Positions 63,040-64,000 of a stretch of 64,000 nucleotides of DNA are shown here, one piece after another. Location of the stretch: NCBI RefSeq assembly GCF_016908715.1, contig NZ_JAFBEK010000005.1, forward strand, positions 62,001 through 126,000, read 5' to 3'. A model generated the notes under the pieces. That model did not search any database. It had not been told where the DNA came from and worked only from the letters and a program-made list of their open reading frames with translations. This DNA is from Leuconostoc rapi. Lineage in GTDB: Bacteria; Bacillota; Bacilli; Lactobacillales; Lactobacillaceae. Position 1 is the first letter of the stretch; the number at the start of each line of letters is the position of its first letter. Both the position numbers and the translations under genes were made by a program.

Positions 63040-64000
63040 TTATTCTGTGTCTTTCTTAAAGGAAAGCGCAGCAACGTTTAACTCACGATCGCCTAATCCC
63101 TTAGTAAAACTCACTTCGTGGGAAACAATGATAACATTTCCTGGAAACTTGTCGATAGCTGCACGTAATGCATTTTTAGTGCCTTCATCTAAGTGATTTG
63201 TTGGCTCATCTAAAATCAAGAAATTACTAGGTTTCATTTCCATAATTGCAAGTTTAACCTTGGTTTGTTCACCACCTGAAAGTTGCTGTAGTGGTTTTTG
63301 CGCATTTTCAGAGTTAATACCAGCAGCAGCTAAACGTGTCCGCAATGCCTTAGGTTCCAGCGTTGGGAAATGATCTTGCATTTCCTGCAGTGGTGTTTTA
63401 GTGTCATTATCCCATTCTAAATCTTGATCAAAATAATTAACAATTGCTGAAGGAGAAAATTCCGCATCACCATGCAAAGCAGGTATCAGGCCTAAAATGG
63501 ATTTAATCAGTGTGGATTTACCTGCACCGTTGAAGCCTTTAAACACAAGTTTCTGCCCAGTTGTGATTGAGAAGGTGACTGGTTCCAAAACTGGTGTGAC
63601 ATAACCAACAGATAAGTCATTCACTGACAATGCATTGGCCGATTGCGAATTCACGTAAGGAAAGTTAAACTTTGCTTGTAGTGCTTCAGATGGCGGATCA
63701 ACCTTATCCATACGTGCCAGCATCTTCTCACGTGATTTCGCTTGCTTAGACGTTGACGCACGCGCTTTATTTTTTGCAATAAATTTCTGTGCTTTTTCAA
63801 TCTCGCCTTGTTGTTTCTCATATTGACGCAATTGCTGTTCAGCACGTTCATCTTTTTGGCGCATGGCTTTTTTAAATGAACCACGAAACTTAGTGATCTT
63901 CCCAAACGATAAATCAATAATCGCATTCGTGACCTTATCTAAAAAGTCAAAATCGTGAGAGATAATCATCGCTGAGCCCTCATAATTTTGCAAAAAGTCC
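63040..64000 (-). CDS. ABC-F family ATPase, C-terminal part (runs off window)
   Basis: About 320 C-terminal residues; the N-terminal ATPase is beyond the window. It begins in the first domain's His switch (MIISHDFDFL), then the inter-domain linker with a basic coiled coil (about 63680-63900), second Walker A GFNGAGKSTLIK, signature LSGGEQTKVKLA and Walker B FLILDEPTNHLD. ABC-F proteins act on ribosomes, some giving antibiotic protection; the YbiT/YkpA group is the nearest by layout. Cytosolic. Confidence 0.9.
   Translation of the reverse strand, partial: DFLQNYEGSAMIISHDFDFLDKVTNAIIDLSFGKITKFRGSFKKAMRQKDERAEQQLRQYEKQQGEIEKAQKFIAKNKARASTSKQAKSREKMLARMDKVDPPSEALQAKFNFPYVNSQSANALSVNDLSVGYVTPVLEPVTFSITTGQKLVFKGFNGAGKSTLIKSILGLIPALHGDAEFSPSAIVNYFDQDLEWDNDTKTPLQEMQDHFPTLEPKALRTRLAAAGINSENAQKPLQQLSGGEQTKVKLAIMEMKPSNFLILDEPTNHLDEGTKNALRAAIDKFPGNVIIVSHEVSFTKGLGDRELNVAALSFKKDTE

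Noticed and set aside
1-64000. CRISPR arrays, insertion sequences, prophage
   Set aside because: No regularly spaced repeats, transposase, integrase or phage structural genes were seen on either strand.

Overview
The window looks like a low-GC heterofermentative lactic acid bacterium, most likely Leuconostoc or a close relative. It has one large phosphoketolase gene (xpkA) with a neighbouring GntR regulator, a full-length ribose-5-phosphate isomerase gene, peptide uptake and peptidase genes (opp, pepV, pepO), and biotin salvage (bioY/birA). The genus call is inference from gene content; no 16S gene is present. Most genes lie on the minus strand in short operons. I see no rRNA genes, insertion sequences, prophage or CRISPR array.

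Layout. 1-6.3 kb: partial MFS exporter, Nudix hydrolase, xpkA, gntR, a YbaK-like editing protein and RidA. 6.4-11.7 kb: two minus-strand operons, gdpP-rplI-dnaB and rpsF-ssb-rpsR. 11.9-13.7 kb: a small unknown protein and PepV. 13.8-18.3 kb: a complete ECF transporter (S, fused A1A2, T) behind a SAM-hydrolase gene, preceded by a T-box leader whose likely specifier is ATG (Met). 18.3-22.8 kb: unknown protein, two alcohol/quinone oxidoreductases, gltX. 23.1-24.1 kb: a secreted-protein gene broken by a frameshift after its signal/anchor peptide, plus a 54-residue two-helix protein, an arrangement resembling a bacteriocin/immunity pair. 24.3-30.9 kb: TetR plus ABC-2-like exporter, then an MMPL transporter with a NarL-type two-component system. 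31-37.4 kb: radA (apparent ATC start), metallophosphatase, Nudix, dut, GNAT-rpiA and aspA. 37.4-42.6 kb: tRNA-Gln, tRNA-Tyr, a TauE-like carrier, a large membrane protein and PepO. 42.7-53.5 kb: oppA2-oppA1-oppBCDF and a polar amino-acid ABC importer. 53.7-57.2 kb: heterodimeric ABC exporter. 57.3-64 kb: DUF218 protein, alr-asd behind a lysine riboswitch, a small P-loop kinase-like protein, bioY-birA with a BirA operator, and the C-terminal part of an ABC-F protein.

How it fits together. Central metabolism (xpkA, rpiA), amino-acid and peptide acquisition (Opp, PepO, PepV, amino-acid ABC importer, Met-T-box ECF system) and wall precursor supply (alr, asd, lysine riboswitch) dominate, as expected for an auxotrophic fermenter.

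Most notable observations: (1) several genes lack an adjacent Shine-Dalgarno (SD) but have a strong one 48-70 nt upstream, and the intervening RNA can fold into a hairpin that brings it to about 9-10 nt from the start codon (gltX, SAM hydrolase, amino-acid binding protein, an unknown gene, more weakly dut and ecfT); (2) radA appears to start at ATC; (3) the frameshifted secreted protein with its small membrane partner; (4) tandem 12-mers 21 bp apart before the MMPL gene; (5) a shared motif linking gntR with xpkA.
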